A DNA stretch of 64,000 bases from Curtobacterium sp. MCSS17_008 (GCF_003234185.1 NZ_QKSM01000008.1:62001-126000), one strand, 5' to 3'. Shown: positions 8,514 through 17,630, counted from the first letter of the stretch. Numbers and translations are program-made. The notes: generated by a model from the letters alone, not told the origin.

Positions 8514-9839
8514 GTGCGTGCGTCATCGACGACCCTCCCTCCGCCCACCGAACCGCTGCCGATCCAGGCCGAACGTCCGCCGTGGCGGCACACCCTGATC
8601 GCCCTCTCCGTGCCGAACTTCCGGCTGTTCACGGCCACGAACCTCGTCGCGATGACCGCCGGGTGGATGCAGCGGATCGCGCAGGACTGGCTCGTGCTGC
8701 AGCTCACGGGCTCGGTGGCGCAGGTGGGCATCACCGTCGCGTGCCAGTTCGCGCCGATGCTGCTGTTCGGGCTCTGGGGCGGGGTGCTCGTCGACCGGTT
8801 CTCGAAGCGTGCGCTCATGATGCTCACGCAGGGCGCCTTCGCGGTGCTCTCCGCGCTGCTCGCGGTCCTCACCCTGACCGGCGTGGTCGAGGCGTGGCAC
8901 ATCTGGGTGATCGCGTTCCTGGTCGGCATGGTCACCGTGATCGACAACCCGGCGCGCCAGGTCTTCGTCACCGAGATCGTCGGCCACCAGCACCTGCGGA
9001 ACGCCATCAGCGTCAACTCCAGCGTGTTCCAGCTCGGCGGGATGATCGGCCCGGCGTTGTCCGGTGCGCTGCTCGTCGCCGTCGGGGCGGGCTGGTCGTT
9101 CGGCGTGAACGCGATCGCCTGCGTCGCCGTCGTGGTGACGCTCGGGTTCCTCCGTACCTCGGACCTGCACCGGACCCCGCCGGCCCCGCGTGCCAAGGGC
9201 CAGCTCGTCGAGGGGCTCCGCTACGCCGTCCGGAAGCCGACGATCCTGGTGCCGGTCGTCCTCATGGCGTTCTTCTCGGTCTTCGCCCTGACGATGCCGG
9301 TGCTGTTGTCGGCCTTCGCGTCCGAGGTGTACGACGTCGGCGCGGGCGGGTACGGCGTGTTCAACTCCGCCGTCGCGGTCGGGGCCCTCGCCGGGGCGCT
9401 CCTCTCGACGCGTCGGGCGGTGGTGCGGCTGCGCACGATCGTCGGCGGGGTGTTCTGGACGGGCGTGCTGCTCGTCGTGAGCGGGTCGATCCCGGTCATC
9501 GCGCCGTTCACCGCCGCGCTCGTCGCCGTCGGGATGTCCCAGCTGCTGTTCATGACGGCGTCGAACTCGCTCGTGCAGCTGTCGTCGAACGTCGCGATCC
9601 GGGGCCGGGTGATGTCGCTCTACGTGCTCGTGCTGCTCGGTGGCCAGGCACTCGGCGGCCCGCTCATGGGCCAGGTCGTCGACCACTTCGGTGCGCACGT
9701 CGGCATGATCGTCGCGGGCGGCGTCCCCGCTGTGGCCGCTGCGGTCGTGGCGGTCGTGCTCGCGCGGCGCGGCGGACTGCACCTGGCGATGCGGATGCGG
9801 CACCACGTGCCGGTCCCCGCGATCGTCGACCACCGCTAG
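8514..9839 (+). CDS. MFS transporter (EntS/MFS_3-type exporter)
   Basis: A 441-aa major facilitator with about 10-12 hydrophobic segments. Family signs are NFRLFTATNLVAMTAGWMQRIAQDWLVLQLTGS at the first helices, the loop-2 motif GVLVDRFSKRALM (G-x3-D-R-x3-R/K), DNPARQVFVTEIV and the domain-2 repeat RGRVMSLYVLVLLGG. Such proteins are usually proton-driven exporters of siderophores or drugs. The GTG start (8514) gives a short cytoplasmic N-terminus; the upstream open frame is antisense to the LysR gene and is not used. Likely controlled by the divergent LysR regulator. Confidence 0.9.
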   Translation: MRASSTTLPPPTEPLPIQAERPPWRHTLIALSVPNFRLFTATNLVAMTAGWMQRIAQDWLVLQLTGSVAQVGITVACQFAPMLLFGLWGGVLVDRFSKRALMMLTQGAFAVLSALLAVLTLTGVVEAWHIWVIAFLVGMVTVIDNPARQVFVTEIVGHQHLRNAISVNSSVFQLGGMIGPALSGALLVAVGAGWSFGVNAIACVAVVVTLGFLRTSDLHRTPPAPRAKGQLVEGLRYAVRKPTILVPVVLMAFFSVFALTMPVLLSAFASEVYDVGAGGYGVFNSAVAVGALAGALLSTRRAVVRLRTIVGGVFWTGVLLVVSGSIPVIAPFTAALVAVGMSQLLFMTASNSLVQLSSNVAIRGRVMSLYVLVLLGGQALGGPLMGQVVDHFGAHVGMIVAGGVPAVAAAVVAVVLARRGGLHLAMRMRHHVPVPAIVDHR

Positions 9840-9864
9840 CGCCCGGCGCGGCGCTGGGCACGCA

Positions 9865-9928
9865 GAACACCGGTTCTTCCCGAACGCACCCCGTCCTGCG
9901 GGTGTTCGACCGGGAAGAACCGGTGTTC
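9865..9928. terminator. Long hairpin between convergent genes
   Basis: Perfect 18-bp outer arms (9865-9882 and 9911-9928, left arm GAACACCGGTTCTTCCCG) enclose an inner stem pairing CACCCCG-type bases with CGGGTG. It sits between the MFS gene (+) and the NAD(P)H-binding gene (-), 25 nt after the former, so it could stop transcription both ways. No T-tract. Confidence 0.7.
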
Positions 9929-9983
9929 GCGCAGCGGAACGACCGCGGCGGAGACGTCGTGCGGAGCGGAGACCGCGGTCGGG

Positions 9984-10637
9984 TCAGTACGCGACGCCGA
10001 AGCGGGCGCGGTGGTGCGCCGGACGCTCGACCTCGTCGACGAAGGCGATCGCGTAGTCCTCGCCCGAGATGTCCGAGTTGCCCTCGGCGTCGGTGAGCAG
10101 CAGGTCGTCCGTCGTCCGGTAGGTGCCCTTCCGCTCGCCCGGGTTGTAGCCGCCGAAGGCCGCTGCCGGGCTCACGTAGAACCAGTCGACGTCACCGGCG
10201 TACGCCCCGGAGCGCAGACGGTCGAGGATCTCGCCGTGGCTCTTCGCCTCGCCCTTGAACGCGTCGGGGAACTCGGCGGTGTCGTACAGCGCCGGGCCGC
10301 CCTCGGCGACGAGCAGCGAGCCCGCACCGCCGACGATGCCGAGCCTGGCACCCGCTGCCGCCGCGGCGTCGACGAAGTGCTGGAACCGGTCCTTGAGCTC
10401 GCTGCCGTCCGCCTGGACCGCGTGCAGCGAGACGACGACGACGTCGGTGCCCTTCGTGACGTCCGACACGAACGACTCGTCGAAGGCGTCGCCCTGGGCG
10501 AGGGTCAGGCCCTCGGCGGCGTCGAGCTTGGAGGTGTCGCGGGCGACGGCGGTGACGGCGATGCCGCGGGACAGGGCCTCGCGGACGATGGCGGAGCCGG
10601 CGTACCCGGTGCCGCCGAAGACGACGATGCTGGTCAT
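9984..10637 (-). CDS. NAD(P)H-binding NmrA/YwnB-like reductase
   Basis: A 217-aa atypical short-chain protein: TSIVVFGGTGYAGSAIVREALSRG (GGTGxxG loop), AVARDTSKLDAAEGLTLAQGDAFD and VVVSLHAVQADG. Members bind NAD(P)H and act as oxidoreductases or redox sensors; the substrate is unknown. The start is the ATG at 10635-10637 with a GAAAGGAC ribosome site; ten further upstream residues are possible. Divergent from an HxlR-type regulator, 90 nt apart, a common pairing in which the regulator represses the reductase. Confidence 0.88.
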   Translation of the reverse strand: MTSIVVFGGTGYAGSAIVREALSRGIAVTAVARDTSKLDAAEGLTLAQGDAFDESFVSDVTKGTDVVVVSLHAVQADGSELKDRFQHFVDAAAAAGARLGIVGGAGSLLVAEGGPALYDTAEFPDAFKGEAKSHGEILDRLRSGAYAGDVDWFYVSPAAAFGGYNPGERKGTYRTTDDLLLTDAEGNSDISGEDYAIAFVDEVERPAHHRARFGVAY

Positions 10638-10727
10638 GGGAGTCCTTTCGTGACTGGTGCCACTCACCGTACTAGCGTTACTCTCTTCCGGTAAGTAGGC
10701 ACCTTCCAGTGCGTAACGGAGGTCACG

Positions 10728-11090
10728 ATGTCAGCGCTCGAGTACAGCCCCTACGCGTCGGACTGCCCATCCCGGCAGTTGCTCGACCGGATCGGCGACC
10801 GGTGGAGCGTCCTGACGATCGGCTCGCTCGTCGACGGCCCGCAGCGCTACTCCGTGATCGTGAACCGCGTGCAGGGCGTGTCGCAGAAGATGCTCACGCA
10901 GACACTCCGGGCGCTCGAGCGCGACGGTCTCGTCACGAGGACGGTGTTCCCCGAGATCCCGCCGCACGTCGAGTACGAGCTGACCGACCGGGGGCGTTCC
11001 CTGCGTGCCGTGCTCGAGCCGCTCGAGGACTGGGCGACCTCGCACATGGCGGACGTGCAGGACTCGCGCGACGCCTACGACGCCCGCTGA
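10728..11090 (+). CDS. HxlR-family transcriptional regulator
   Basis: A 120-aa winged helix-turn-helix of the HxlR (DUF24) family: DCPSRQLLDRIGDRWSVLTIGSLVDGPQRYSVIVNRVQGVSQKMLTQTLRALERDGLVTRTVFPEIPPHVEYELTDRGRSL is diagnostic. Cys13, at the family's conserved N-terminal cysteine position, is the redox/electrophile-sensing residue in characterised members such as HypR and QorR. It lies between a divergent NAD(P)H-binding reductase and a downstream quinone reductase, which fits thiol/quinone stress control. Confidence 0.93.
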   Translation: MSALEYSPYASDCPSRQLLDRIGDRWSVLTIGSLVDGPQRYSVIVNRVQGVSQKMLTQTLRALERDGLVTRTVFPEIPPHVEYELTDRGRSLRAVLEPLEDWATSHMADVQDSRDAYDAR

Positions 11091-11185
11091 CGACAGCGGC
11101 GCAGCTCCGCGCCGCCGCGACGCGCGCGGGTGCCGGCCGGTGGCAGCCCGGAAGACCCGACGGCGCGCGGGTGTTGCCTGGGGAC

Positions 11186-12214
11186 ATGCGATCGATCGTC
11201 TACACGAAGCCCGGTGACAGCAGCGTCCTCGAACTGGTCGAGCGGGAGGTCCCGCAGCCCGGCCCCGGCGAGGTCCGCGTCCGCGTGGTGGTCTCCGGCG
11301 TCAACCCCACCGACTGGAAGGCCCGCGCCGGCGGCACCTACGGCGACGACCTGCCCTTCCCCGAGATCACCCCGAACCAGGACGGCGCCGGCGTGGTGGA
11401 TGCCGTCGGCGACGGTGTCGAGGGTCTCGCCGAGGGCGACCGCGTCTGGCTGTACATGGCCGCAGCGAGCCGCCCGACCGGCACCGCGCAGGAGTACACC
11501 GTGGTCCCCGCCGAGCGCGCGGTCCCGCTCCCCGAGGGCACGAGCTTCGACGTCGGCGCCGCACTCGGCGTCCCCGCGATGACCGCCCACCGCGCCCTCA
11601 CCACGCACGAGGACGGTCCGCGTCGCCTCGCCCCCGGAGCGCTCGACGGCCGCACGGTCCTGGTCGCCGGCGGTGCCGGAGCCGTCGGGCACGCCGCGAT
11701 CCAGCTCGCCCGGTGGGCCGGCGCCACGGTCGTCACGACGATCAGCTCGGACGCCAAGGCCGCCCTCGCGACCGCGGCCGGCGCGCACCACACCGTCAAC
11801 TACCGCGACGAGGACGCCGCCGCCCGCATCCGCGAGATCGCCCCCGACGGCGTCGACATCGTCGTCGAGGTCTCGATCCCGCAGAACGCGCAGCTCGTCG
11901 CCGACGTCCTGGCGAACCACGGGGTCGTCTCGATCTACGCGAACAACGGCGGGGACGACGCGACCCTCCCGATCCGCCCGAACATGTCGGTCAACGCCCG
12001 CTACCAGTTCCTGCTGCTGTACACGATCGGTGTCGACGCGCTGTCCGCGGCCGCGGAGGACGTCACCGCCGCACTCCGCGACGGTGTGCTGCCCGTCGGC
12101 GAGGACGCCGGCCTGCCCCTCGTCCGCTTCGCGCTCGAGGACACCGCCGCCGCGCACGACGCCGTCGAGGGCGACGCGGTCGGCAAGGTCCTCATCGACG
12201 TCGCGTCCGAGTAG
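11186..12214 (+). CDS. NADPH:quinone reductase-like MDR oxidoreductase
   Basis: A 342-aa medium-chain reductase without the zinc ligands. N-terminal GroES-like part with SGVNPTDWKARAG, then PNQDGAGVVDAVGDGVEGLAEGDRVW; nucleotide-binding part with VLVAGGAGAVGHAAIQLARWAGATVVTTISS (AxxGxxG) and HTVNYRDEDAA. Expected to reduce quinones or enones with NADPH. Ninety-five nt after the HxlR gene and on the same strand, so it may be in its regulon. The ATG at 11186 is preceded by a weak GGGGAC site. Confidence 0.9.
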   Translation: MRSIVYTKPGDSSVLELVEREVPQPGPGEVRVRVVVSGVNPTDWKARAGGTYGDDLPFPEITPNQDGAGVVDAVGDGVEGLAEGDRVWLYMAAASRPTGTAQEYTVVPAERAVPLPEGTSFDVGAALGVPAMTAHRALTTHEDGPRRLAPGALDGRTVLVAGGAGAVGHAAIQLARWAGATVVTTISSDAKAALATAAGAHHTVNYRDEDAAARIREIAPDGVDIVVEVSIPQNAQLVADVLANHGVVSIYANNGGDDATLPIRPNMSVNARYQFLLLYTIGVDALSAAAEDVTAALRDGVLPVGEDAGLPLVRFALEDTAAAHDAVEGDAVGKVLIDVASE

Positions 12215-12243
12215 GACCACCGGGCGGCCCGTGGTGACCGGGT

Positions 12244-12291
12244 GACGGACGGGAGGCGCGTGGCGGTCGTGCCACGCGCCTCCTGTCCGTC
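12244..12291. terminator. Hairpin after the quinone reductase gene, GGACGGGAGGCGCG family
   Basis: Arms 12244-12264 and 12271-12291 (21 bp, one mismatch at GGGAGG/CCTCCT) with a 6-nt loop. The left arm contains GACGGACGGGAGGCGCG, the same core as the hairpin after the thiamin operon. It lies 29 nt after the upstream stop and 26 nt before the next start on the same strand. Confidence 0.75.
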
Positions 12292-12317
12292 CGACGGTCA
12301 CCTGGTACACAGGTGAC

Positions 12318-13190
12318 ATGACGGACTTCGCCAGCCCCACGCCCGGAACCAGAGCCCTCGTCCTCGGCGGAGGCGGCGTCGCCGGCATCGCGTGGGAGGT
12401 CGGCGTGCTCTCCGCCCTGCAGGACGCCGGCGTCGACCTCGACGCCGCGGACCTCGTCGTGGGCTCGAGTGCCGGGAGCGTGGTCGGGGCCTTCGTCCGC
12501 GCCGGAGCGGTCACGCAGGCGTTCGAGCAGCAGCACGCTCCGCTGCCGAGCACCTACGTCGAGCCGGAGCCGATCGCCGGCGAGGACTTCCAGGAGCGGC
12601 TCGCCCAGGTGCTGGCGGGGGCGACGTCGGAGCAGGACGCCCGCGCGCGGCTCGGAGCCGTCGCGCAGCGGGTCGTCACCGGTCAGTCCGACGACGAGCG
12701 CACCGCGACGTTCGCGGAGACGCTGCCCTCGACCGAGTGGCCGGAGAAGCCGCTCGGCGTCACCACCATCGACGCGGTCGACGGGACGTTCAAGGTGCTC
12801 ACCGCGACCACCGGTGTGCCGCTCCCCCGCGCCGTCGCCGCGAGCTGCTCGGTGCCGTTCGTGTGGTCGCCGGTCCGGATCGACGGCGTGCCGCACATCG
12901 ACGGCGGCCTGCGTTCCGCGACGAACGCCGACGTGGTCGCCGGGCACGAGCGCGTGCTCGTCGTCGCCTGCGGGCCCGAGGGGCCGTCCCCGCTCGGGCC
13001 GTGGCTCGACCTGGCCGTGGAGGCCCTGCGCGCCGGCGGCAGCTCGGTCGAGACCATCGTCGCGGACAGCGGCGCCCAGCACGCGTTCGGCGACAACTCG
13101 CTGTCGCTGTCGACGCAGGCGCCGTCGGCGACCGAGGGGCGCCGGCAGGGCGAGGCCGTCGCCGAGGCGATCGCGGCCTTCTGGGCCTGA
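12318..13190 (+). CDS. Patatin-like phospholipase
   Basis: A 290-aa patatin-fold lipid acyl hydrolase with a Ser-Asp dyad. Visible are the oxyanion-hole loop LVLGGGGVAGIAWEVGVL, the nucleophile elbow GSSAG (Ser51) and the acid motif DGG (Asp195) in HIDGGLRSATNADVV. No signal peptide, so cytoplasmic or membrane-peripheral. Family proteins hydrolyse phospholipid or other acyl esters; the natural substrate is unknown. It stands between two strong intergenic signals and is probably transcribed alone or with the following peptidase gene, 65 nt away. Confidence 0.92.
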   Translation: MTDFASPTPGTRALVLGGGGVAGIAWEVGVLSALQDAGVDLDAADLVVGSSAGSVVGAFVRAGAVTQAFEQQHAPLPSTYVEPEPIAGEDFQERLAQVLAGATSEQDARARLGAVAQRVVTGQSDDERTATFAETLPSTEWPEKPLGVTTIDAVDGTFKVLTATTGVPLPRAVAASCSVPFVWSPVRIDGVPHIDGGLRSATNADVVAGHERVLVVACGPEGPSPLGPWLDLAVEALRAGGSSVETIVADSGAQHAFGDNSLSLSTQAPSATEGRRQGEAVAEAIAAFWA

Positions 13191-13255
13191 GCCACCCGTC
13201 CCCGGATCCGACCGGGGCCTGTTGCAGACTGCACGTGTCGCCGTAGCGTGAGGTC

Positions 13256-15355
13256 ATGACGACGCCGTTCTCGGACCTGGACCAGTTCATCGCGCTCCCC
13301 CGTGTCGACGGGATCGCGCTCAGCCCGGACGGCGCGCGCGTCGCACTGACGGTGAGCACGCTCCGCCCCGACGCCACTGCACACCACCGGGCCGTGTGGT
13401 CCGTGCCGTCGGCCGGAGACGGTCAGCCCGTCCGCCTCACCCGGAGCGCGAAGGGCGAGTCCGGCGCGGCGTTCGCCCGGAACGGCGACCTGTTGTTCGT
13501 CTCCGGCCGCCCCGACGCGGACGTCGACGACGACACCGCGCAGCTCTGGCTGCTGCCGGCCGCAGGCGGCGACGCCCGCCCGGTCACCCGGCTGACGGGA
13601 GGCGCGAGTGGCGTCGTCGCGGTGGCCAGCGACGCCGACGTGGTCGCGATCACCGCCGACCTGCTGCCGAGTGCGGCCGCCGGTGAGCGCGTCGGGGTCG
13701 TGACCCGTGACGCCGCGCTGCGGAAGCGCCGCGACGACGCGAAGGTGCACGCGATCCTGCACGAGACCTACCCGGTCCGGTACTGGGACCACGACCTCGG
13801 GCCCGGCGAGCCGCACGTGCTCGCGCTCGACCTCGGCGACCTGACGGAGCCGATCGCCTCGGAACCCGCCACCGGCGTCACCACCGACGCCAGCGCCGGA
13901 CGACCGTCCGACGCCCCCGCCCCGTACCCGGCGCACCTGCCGGAACCGCTCGACGTCACCCCGGCGCCGGGCCGCTCGCTCGACCATGTCTCCGGCGCAC
14001 TCACCCCGGACGGCCGGACGCTCCTCGCCGCCGTCGGGGTGCCGACCGCGCGCGGACAGCGCAGCACCATCGTCTCGATCGACGTCGACACCGCGGCACG
14101 GACGGTGCTGTTCGACGAGCCGGACGTCGACCACGAACTGCCCACGCTGTCGCACGACGGCACCACGATCGCCTGGGTCCGGACGGTGCGGTCCACCCCG
14201 GCCGGTGCGAATCAGCAGGAGGTCTGGGTCGCCGGGCTCGACGGCTCGGACGCCCGCCGGGTCGCGACCGACTGGGACCGCTGGCCCACCGAGCTCGTCT
14301 TCGCACCCGACGACACCGCCGTCCTCGCCGTCGCCGACCAGGACGGTCGCGCGCCGCTCTTCCGCATCCCCCTCGACGGCGGAGCCGTCGTCCAGCTGAC
14401 GGACGACGACTGGGCGTACTCGGGTGTCCGCGTGTCGGCCGCGAGCGGTGTCGTGGTGGCGCTCCGGGCCTCCTGGGCGGCACCGCTGCACCCGGTCCGG
14501 ATCGACGCCGACGGCACGGTGACCGCCCTGCCGACCCCCGCACCGCTGCCCGCGGTCCCCGGTCGCCTGGAGGAGGTCGAGACGACCGTCGCCGACGGCG
14601 CACGCGTGCGCGGCTGGCTCGTCCTGCCCGAGGGCGACGGGCCGCACCCGCTGCTGCTGTGGGTCCACGGCGGTCCGCTCAACTCCTGGAACCAGTGGTC
14701 GTGGCGGTGGACGCCGATGCTCGCGGCGGCCCAGGGGTACGCGGTGCTCCTGCCCGACCCGGCCCTGTCGACGGGCTACGGGCTCGACTTCGTGAACCGC
14801 GGGTGGAACGCCTGGGGCCGGGCCCCGTACACGGACCTCATGGCGATCACCGACGCCGTGGTCGCGCGGGACGACGTCGACGAGACCAGGACGGCCGTGA
14901 TGGGCGGGTCGTTCGGCGGCTACATGGCGAACTGGATCGCGGGGCACACCGACCGGTTCCGGGCGGTCGTCACGCACGCCAGCCTCTGGGCGATGGAGCA
15001 GTTCGCCGGGACGACCGACTCATCCGACTACTGGCAGTCGATCTTCGACGAGCAGGGACTGCGCGAGAACGACCCGCACCGCTTCGTCGCGGACATCACG
15101 TCACCGATGCTCGTGATCCACGGCGATCGCGACTACCGGGTGCCGATCGGTGAGGGGCTCCGGCTGTGGTCCGAGCTCGCGGAGCACCACGCGGCGGAGG
15201 ACGGCTCGATGCCGCACCGCTTCCTGACCTTCCCGGACGAGAACCACTGGGTGCTGCAGCCCCAGCACGCCGTGGTCTGGTACCGGACGGTGTTCGCGTT
15301 CCTCGGGCAGCACGTGCTCGGCGAGGAGTGGGAGCGGCCGGAACTGCTCGGCTGA
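13256..15355 (+). CDS. S9 family (prolyl oligopeptidase-like) peptidase
   Basis: A 699-aa two-domain serine peptidase. Residues 1-430 form a TolB/WD-like propeller (repeated LSPDGARVAL, LTPDGRTLLA, LSHDGTTIAW, FAPDDTAVLA blades); residues about 440-699 are the alpha/beta-hydrolase domain. The triad is visible: Ser552 in GGSFGGYMANW, Asp626 in HGDRDYRVP and His664 in DENHWVLQP. Typical of acylaminoacyl/dipeptidyl peptidases that trim short cytoplasmic peptides. No signal peptide. Confidence 0.95.
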   Translation: MTTPFSDLDQFIALPRVDGIALSPDGARVALTVSTLRPDATAHHRAVWSVPSAGDGQPVRLTRSAKGESGAAFARNGDLLFVSGRPDADVDDDTAQLWLLPAAGGDARPVTRLTGGASGVVAVASDADVVAITADLLPSAAAGERVGVVTRDAALRKRRDDAKVHAILHETYPVRYWDHDLGPGEPHVLALDLGDLTEPIASEPATGVTTDASAGRPSDAPAPYPAHLPEPLDVTPAPGRSLDHVSGALTPDGRTLLAAVGVPTARGQRSTIVSIDVDTAARTVLFDEPDVDHELPTLSHDGTTIAWVRTVRSTPAGANQQEVWVAGLDGSDARRVATDWDRWPTELVFAPDDTAVLAVADQDGRAPLFRIPLDGGAVVQLTDDDWAYSGVRVSAASGVVVALRASWAAPLHPVRIDADGTVTALPTPAPLPAVPGRLEEVETTVADGARVRGWLVLPEGDGPHPLLLWVHGGPLNSWNQWSWRWTPMLAAAQGYAVLLPDPALSTGYGLDFVNRGWNAWGRAPYTDLMAITDAVVARDDVDETRTAVMGGSFGGYMANWIAGHTDRFRAVVTHASLWAMEQFAGTTDSSDYWQSIFDEQGLRENDPHRFVADITSPMLVIHGDRDYRVPIGEGLRLWSELAEHHAAEDGSMPHRFLTFPDENHWVLQPQHAVVWYRTVFAFLGQHVLGEEWERPELLG

Positions 15356-15390
15356 GGTGCTCCTCGGCTGAGCGCTGCTCGGCCGACGTG

Positions 15391-15424
15391 GGGACGGGCG
15401 GGCGCTGGTGCACCCGCCCGTCCC
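15391..15424. terminator. Bidirectional terminator hairpin
   Basis: GGGACGGGCGGG (15391-15402), 10-nt loop, CCCGCCCGTCCC (15413-15424): a perfect 12-bp stem between the convergent peptidase and acyl-CoA dehydrogenase genes, 35 nt after one stop and 8 nt from the other. Confidence 0.8.
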
Positions 15425-15432
15425 GATCGTGC

Positions 15433-16626
15433 TCAGACGAAGGCGGCCTGGCCGGTGATCGCCCGCCCGACGATGAGCGTGTTCACCTCGCGCGTGCCCT
15501 CGTACGAGTAGATCGCCTCGGCGTCGGCGAAGAACCGCGCGACGCCCTTGTCGAGGACGATGCCGTTGCCGCCCTGCACCTCGCGGCACCAGCCGACGGT
15601 CTCGCGCATCTTCGCGGTCGCGAACGCCTTCGCCATCGCGGAGTGCTCGTCGCCGCCGACGCCCCGGTCCTGCATCGCCGACGCCTGTGTGCACAGGGCG
15701 ATCGACGCGGTGATGTTCGCGAGGGACTTCACTAGCAGGTCCTGGACCATCTGGTGCGACGCGATCGGCTTGCCGAACTGGATGCGGGTCCTGGCGTAGT
15801 CGAGGGCCGCTTCGTAGGCACCGACGGCGATGCCGACCGCCTGCCAGGCCACCTCGGTGCGGGTCAGCCGGAGCACAGCAGCGGTCGCGCGGAACGAGTC
15901 GGCGCGCTGCAGCCGGCGCGCTTCCGGCACCCGGACGCCGTCGAGCACGATGTCGGCGTTCTGCACGCCGCGCAATGCGATCTTGTCCTCGATCTTCGTC
16001 GCGGTGAAGCCCGGCGTGTCGGTGGTGACGAGGAAGCCCTTCACCTGCTCGTCGGCGACGTCCTTCGCCCAGATGACGACGACGTCGGCGAAGGTCGCGT
16101 TCCCGATCCACCGCTTCTCGCCGTCGAGCACCCACGTGTCGCCCTCGCGCCGCGCGGTCGTGCGCAGCCCGCGTGCCGAGTCACTGCCGGACAGCGGCTC
16201 CGTCAGGCCGAACGCGCCGATGACCTCGCCGCGCGACATCCGCGGCAGCCACTCCTGCTGCTGCTCGTCGCTGCCCCCGACCGCGATCGCGTTCATCGCG
16301 AGACCCGACTGCACGCCGATGAAGGTCGCCACGCTGGCGTCCACACGCCCGAGCTCGAGCGCCGCCCACCCGCGGTACACGGCGGAGTTCTCGAACTGGC
16401 GCACGAGCGGGATGCCCGGACCGTACATGCCGAGCTCGGCGAGCGGCGCGATGGTCTGCGCCGGGAACTCGGCGCGGGCCCAGTAGTCGTCGGCGATCGG
16501 GCGGACCTCGGCCTCGAGGTACCTGCGCAGCTGCCCGAGCGACTCCCGCTCCCTGGGCGTGAGCCCCTCCTGGAACCGGTAGAAGTCGGATTCGAGCAGA
16601 GGCGTGTCGGTGATCGACGTTGACAT
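15433..16626 (-). CDS. Acyl-CoA dehydrogenase (glutaryl-CoA dehydrogenase-like)
   Basis: A 397-aa FAD-dependent acyl-CoA dehydrogenase. Signatures: GAFGLTEPLSGSDSARGLRTTA (FAD/substrate contact), RWIGNATFADV, ARTRIQFGKPIASHQMVQDLL, QGGNGI, and the catalytic base Glu376 in YSYEGTREVN, placed as in glutaryl-CoA dehydrogenase. Oxidises an acyl-CoA and passes electrons to ETF. No ETF or thiolase gene is adjacent. Divergent from a QsdR/TetR-like regulator with 63 nt between, so probably controlled by it. Confidence 0.93.
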   Translation of the reverse strand: MSTSITDTPLLESDFYRFQEGLTPRERESLGQLRRYLEAEVRPIADDYWARAEFPAQTIAPLAELGMYGPGIPLVRQFENSAVYRGWAALELGRVDASVATFIGVQSGLAMNAIAVGGSDEQQQEWLPRMSRGEVIGAFGLTEPLSGSDSARGLRTTARREGDTWVLDGEKRWIGNATFADVVVIWAKDVADEQVKGFLVTTDTPGFTATKIEDKIALRGVQNADIVLDGVRVPEARRLQRADSFRATAAVLRLTRTEVAWQAVGIAVGAYEAALDYARTRIQFGKPIASHQMVQDLLVKSLANITASIALCTQASAMQDRGVGGDEHSAMAKAFATAKMRETVGWCREVQGGNGIVLDKGVARFFADAEAIYSYEGTREVNTLIVGRAITGQAAFV

Positions 16627-16689
16627 GGCTCCGATGTTGCATCATTCTCGAAAACGTTGCAAGACCGACGACACCACTCAGGGGGAACG

Positions 16690-17310
16690 GTGAGGAACCA
16701 GTCACTCGGCACGCTCGGCTCGACGCTCGTCCCGAGCGCGCTCGCCGCCAGACTGGAGGCCCACGGCGACTCCCAGCGCGCCTTCCGTTCTGCACGACGT
16801 GCGTTCATCGACGGAGCCCGCATCGACATGGGCTCGCTCGCGACGTCGCTCGGCGTGGACCGCACATCGCTCTTCCGGTGGGTCGGCAACCGCGACCAGC
16901 TGCTCTCGGAGATCCTCTGGTCGCTGGCCGTCCCGACGCTCGACGCCGCCGGCCGTGCGGCGGCACCGTCCGGAGCGGCCCGGATCGTCGACGTCCTCGA
17001 CCACTTCACGGCGGACCTCATCCGAGCGCCGTACTTCCGCGCGTTCCTGACCCGCGAGCCCGGTCGTGCCCTCCGACTGCTGACGACGACGGAGTCCGAC
17101 GTGCAGCGTCGGTTCGTCGCGGTCGTCACGACGGTCATCGCGACCGAGCAGGCCGCCGGGACCTTCGACCCCGCGCCGCTGTCCGCCGAGGAACTCGCCC
17201 GCCTGCTCGTGCGGGTGTCGGAGTCCTTCACCTACGCGGACCTGATCTCCGGCGACACCCCGGACCCGGAGCGCGCCCGGACGACGTTCGAGTACATCCT
17301 GCGCCCGTGA
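16690..17310 (+). CDS. QsdR/TetR-type transcriptional regulator
   Basis: A 206-aa regulator with an N-terminal TetR-like helix-turn-helix, DMGSLATSLGVDRTSLFRWVGNRDQLLSEILW, and a helical ligand domain; the overall pattern resembles the QsdR group. The GTG at 16690 is chosen because AGGGGGA lies 3-9 nt upstream, while an upstream TTG lacks one. The divergent gap contains GATG-TTG-CATC (16633-16643) and a second TTGCAA 20 nt along (16657-16662), a plausible operator shared with the acyl-CoA dehydrogenase gene. Confidence 0.83.
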   Translation: MRNQSLGTLGSTLVPSALAARLEAHGDSQRAFRSARRAFIDGARIDMGSLATSLGVDRTSLFRWVGNRDQLLSEILWSLAVPTLDAAGRAAAPSGAARIVDVLDHFTADLIRAPYFRAFLTREPGRALRLLTTTESDVQRRFVAVVTTVIATEQAAGTFDPAPLSAEELARLLVRVSESFTYADLISGDTPDPERARTTFEYILRP

Positions 17311-17429
17311 CGATCAAGGCACCCGCCGCTTACGGTTGAGGCTCGTCAGCGCGCGGCAACTGCTACGCGTTCGTTCCGTCGCCAGAACCGATATCGTGGA
17401 GCGGGCCATCGGCTCACCCGGGGGGGACC

Positions 17430-17630
17430 ATGAACGACATAGCATTCGACGACGGCATCGCCGGCGCGGTCATCCGTGCCGCTGAGCGCGCGGCGGACGA
17501 GCTCCGTGCGCAGGGATCGGCACGACGCACCGCAGCCGAGGACGCGCACACCGACTACTCCGGCGCCTACGCCGACCGATTCATCGAAGCCATCTTCAGT
17601 GGTGCGCCTGGGGGCCTCGCATCACGATGA
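17430..17630 (+). CDS. Small helical protein, possibly ESAT-6/WXG-like N-terminal type
   Basis: A 66-aa acidic protein with a strong GGGGGGGA ribosome site. The pattern FDDGIAGAVIRAAERAADELRAQGSARRTAAEDAHTDYSGAYADRF predicts two alpha-helices joined by a turn and ends in an aromatic DYSGAYADRF block. This resembles the start of ESX/WXG-type helical-hairpin substrates, but the WxG turn is not present, so the assignment is tentative. Its stop overlaps the ATGATG start of the lipoprotein gene behind it. Base composition is a little lower in GC than the flanks. Confidence 0.6.
   Translation: MNDIAFDDGIAGAVIRAAERAADELRAQGSARRTAAEDAHTDYSGAYADRFIEAIFSGAPGGLASR

Noticed and set aside
12683..14977. 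764-codon minus-strand open frame
   Set aside because: Shadow of the patatin and S9 peptidase genes; spans two unrelated plus-strand genes and has no domain.
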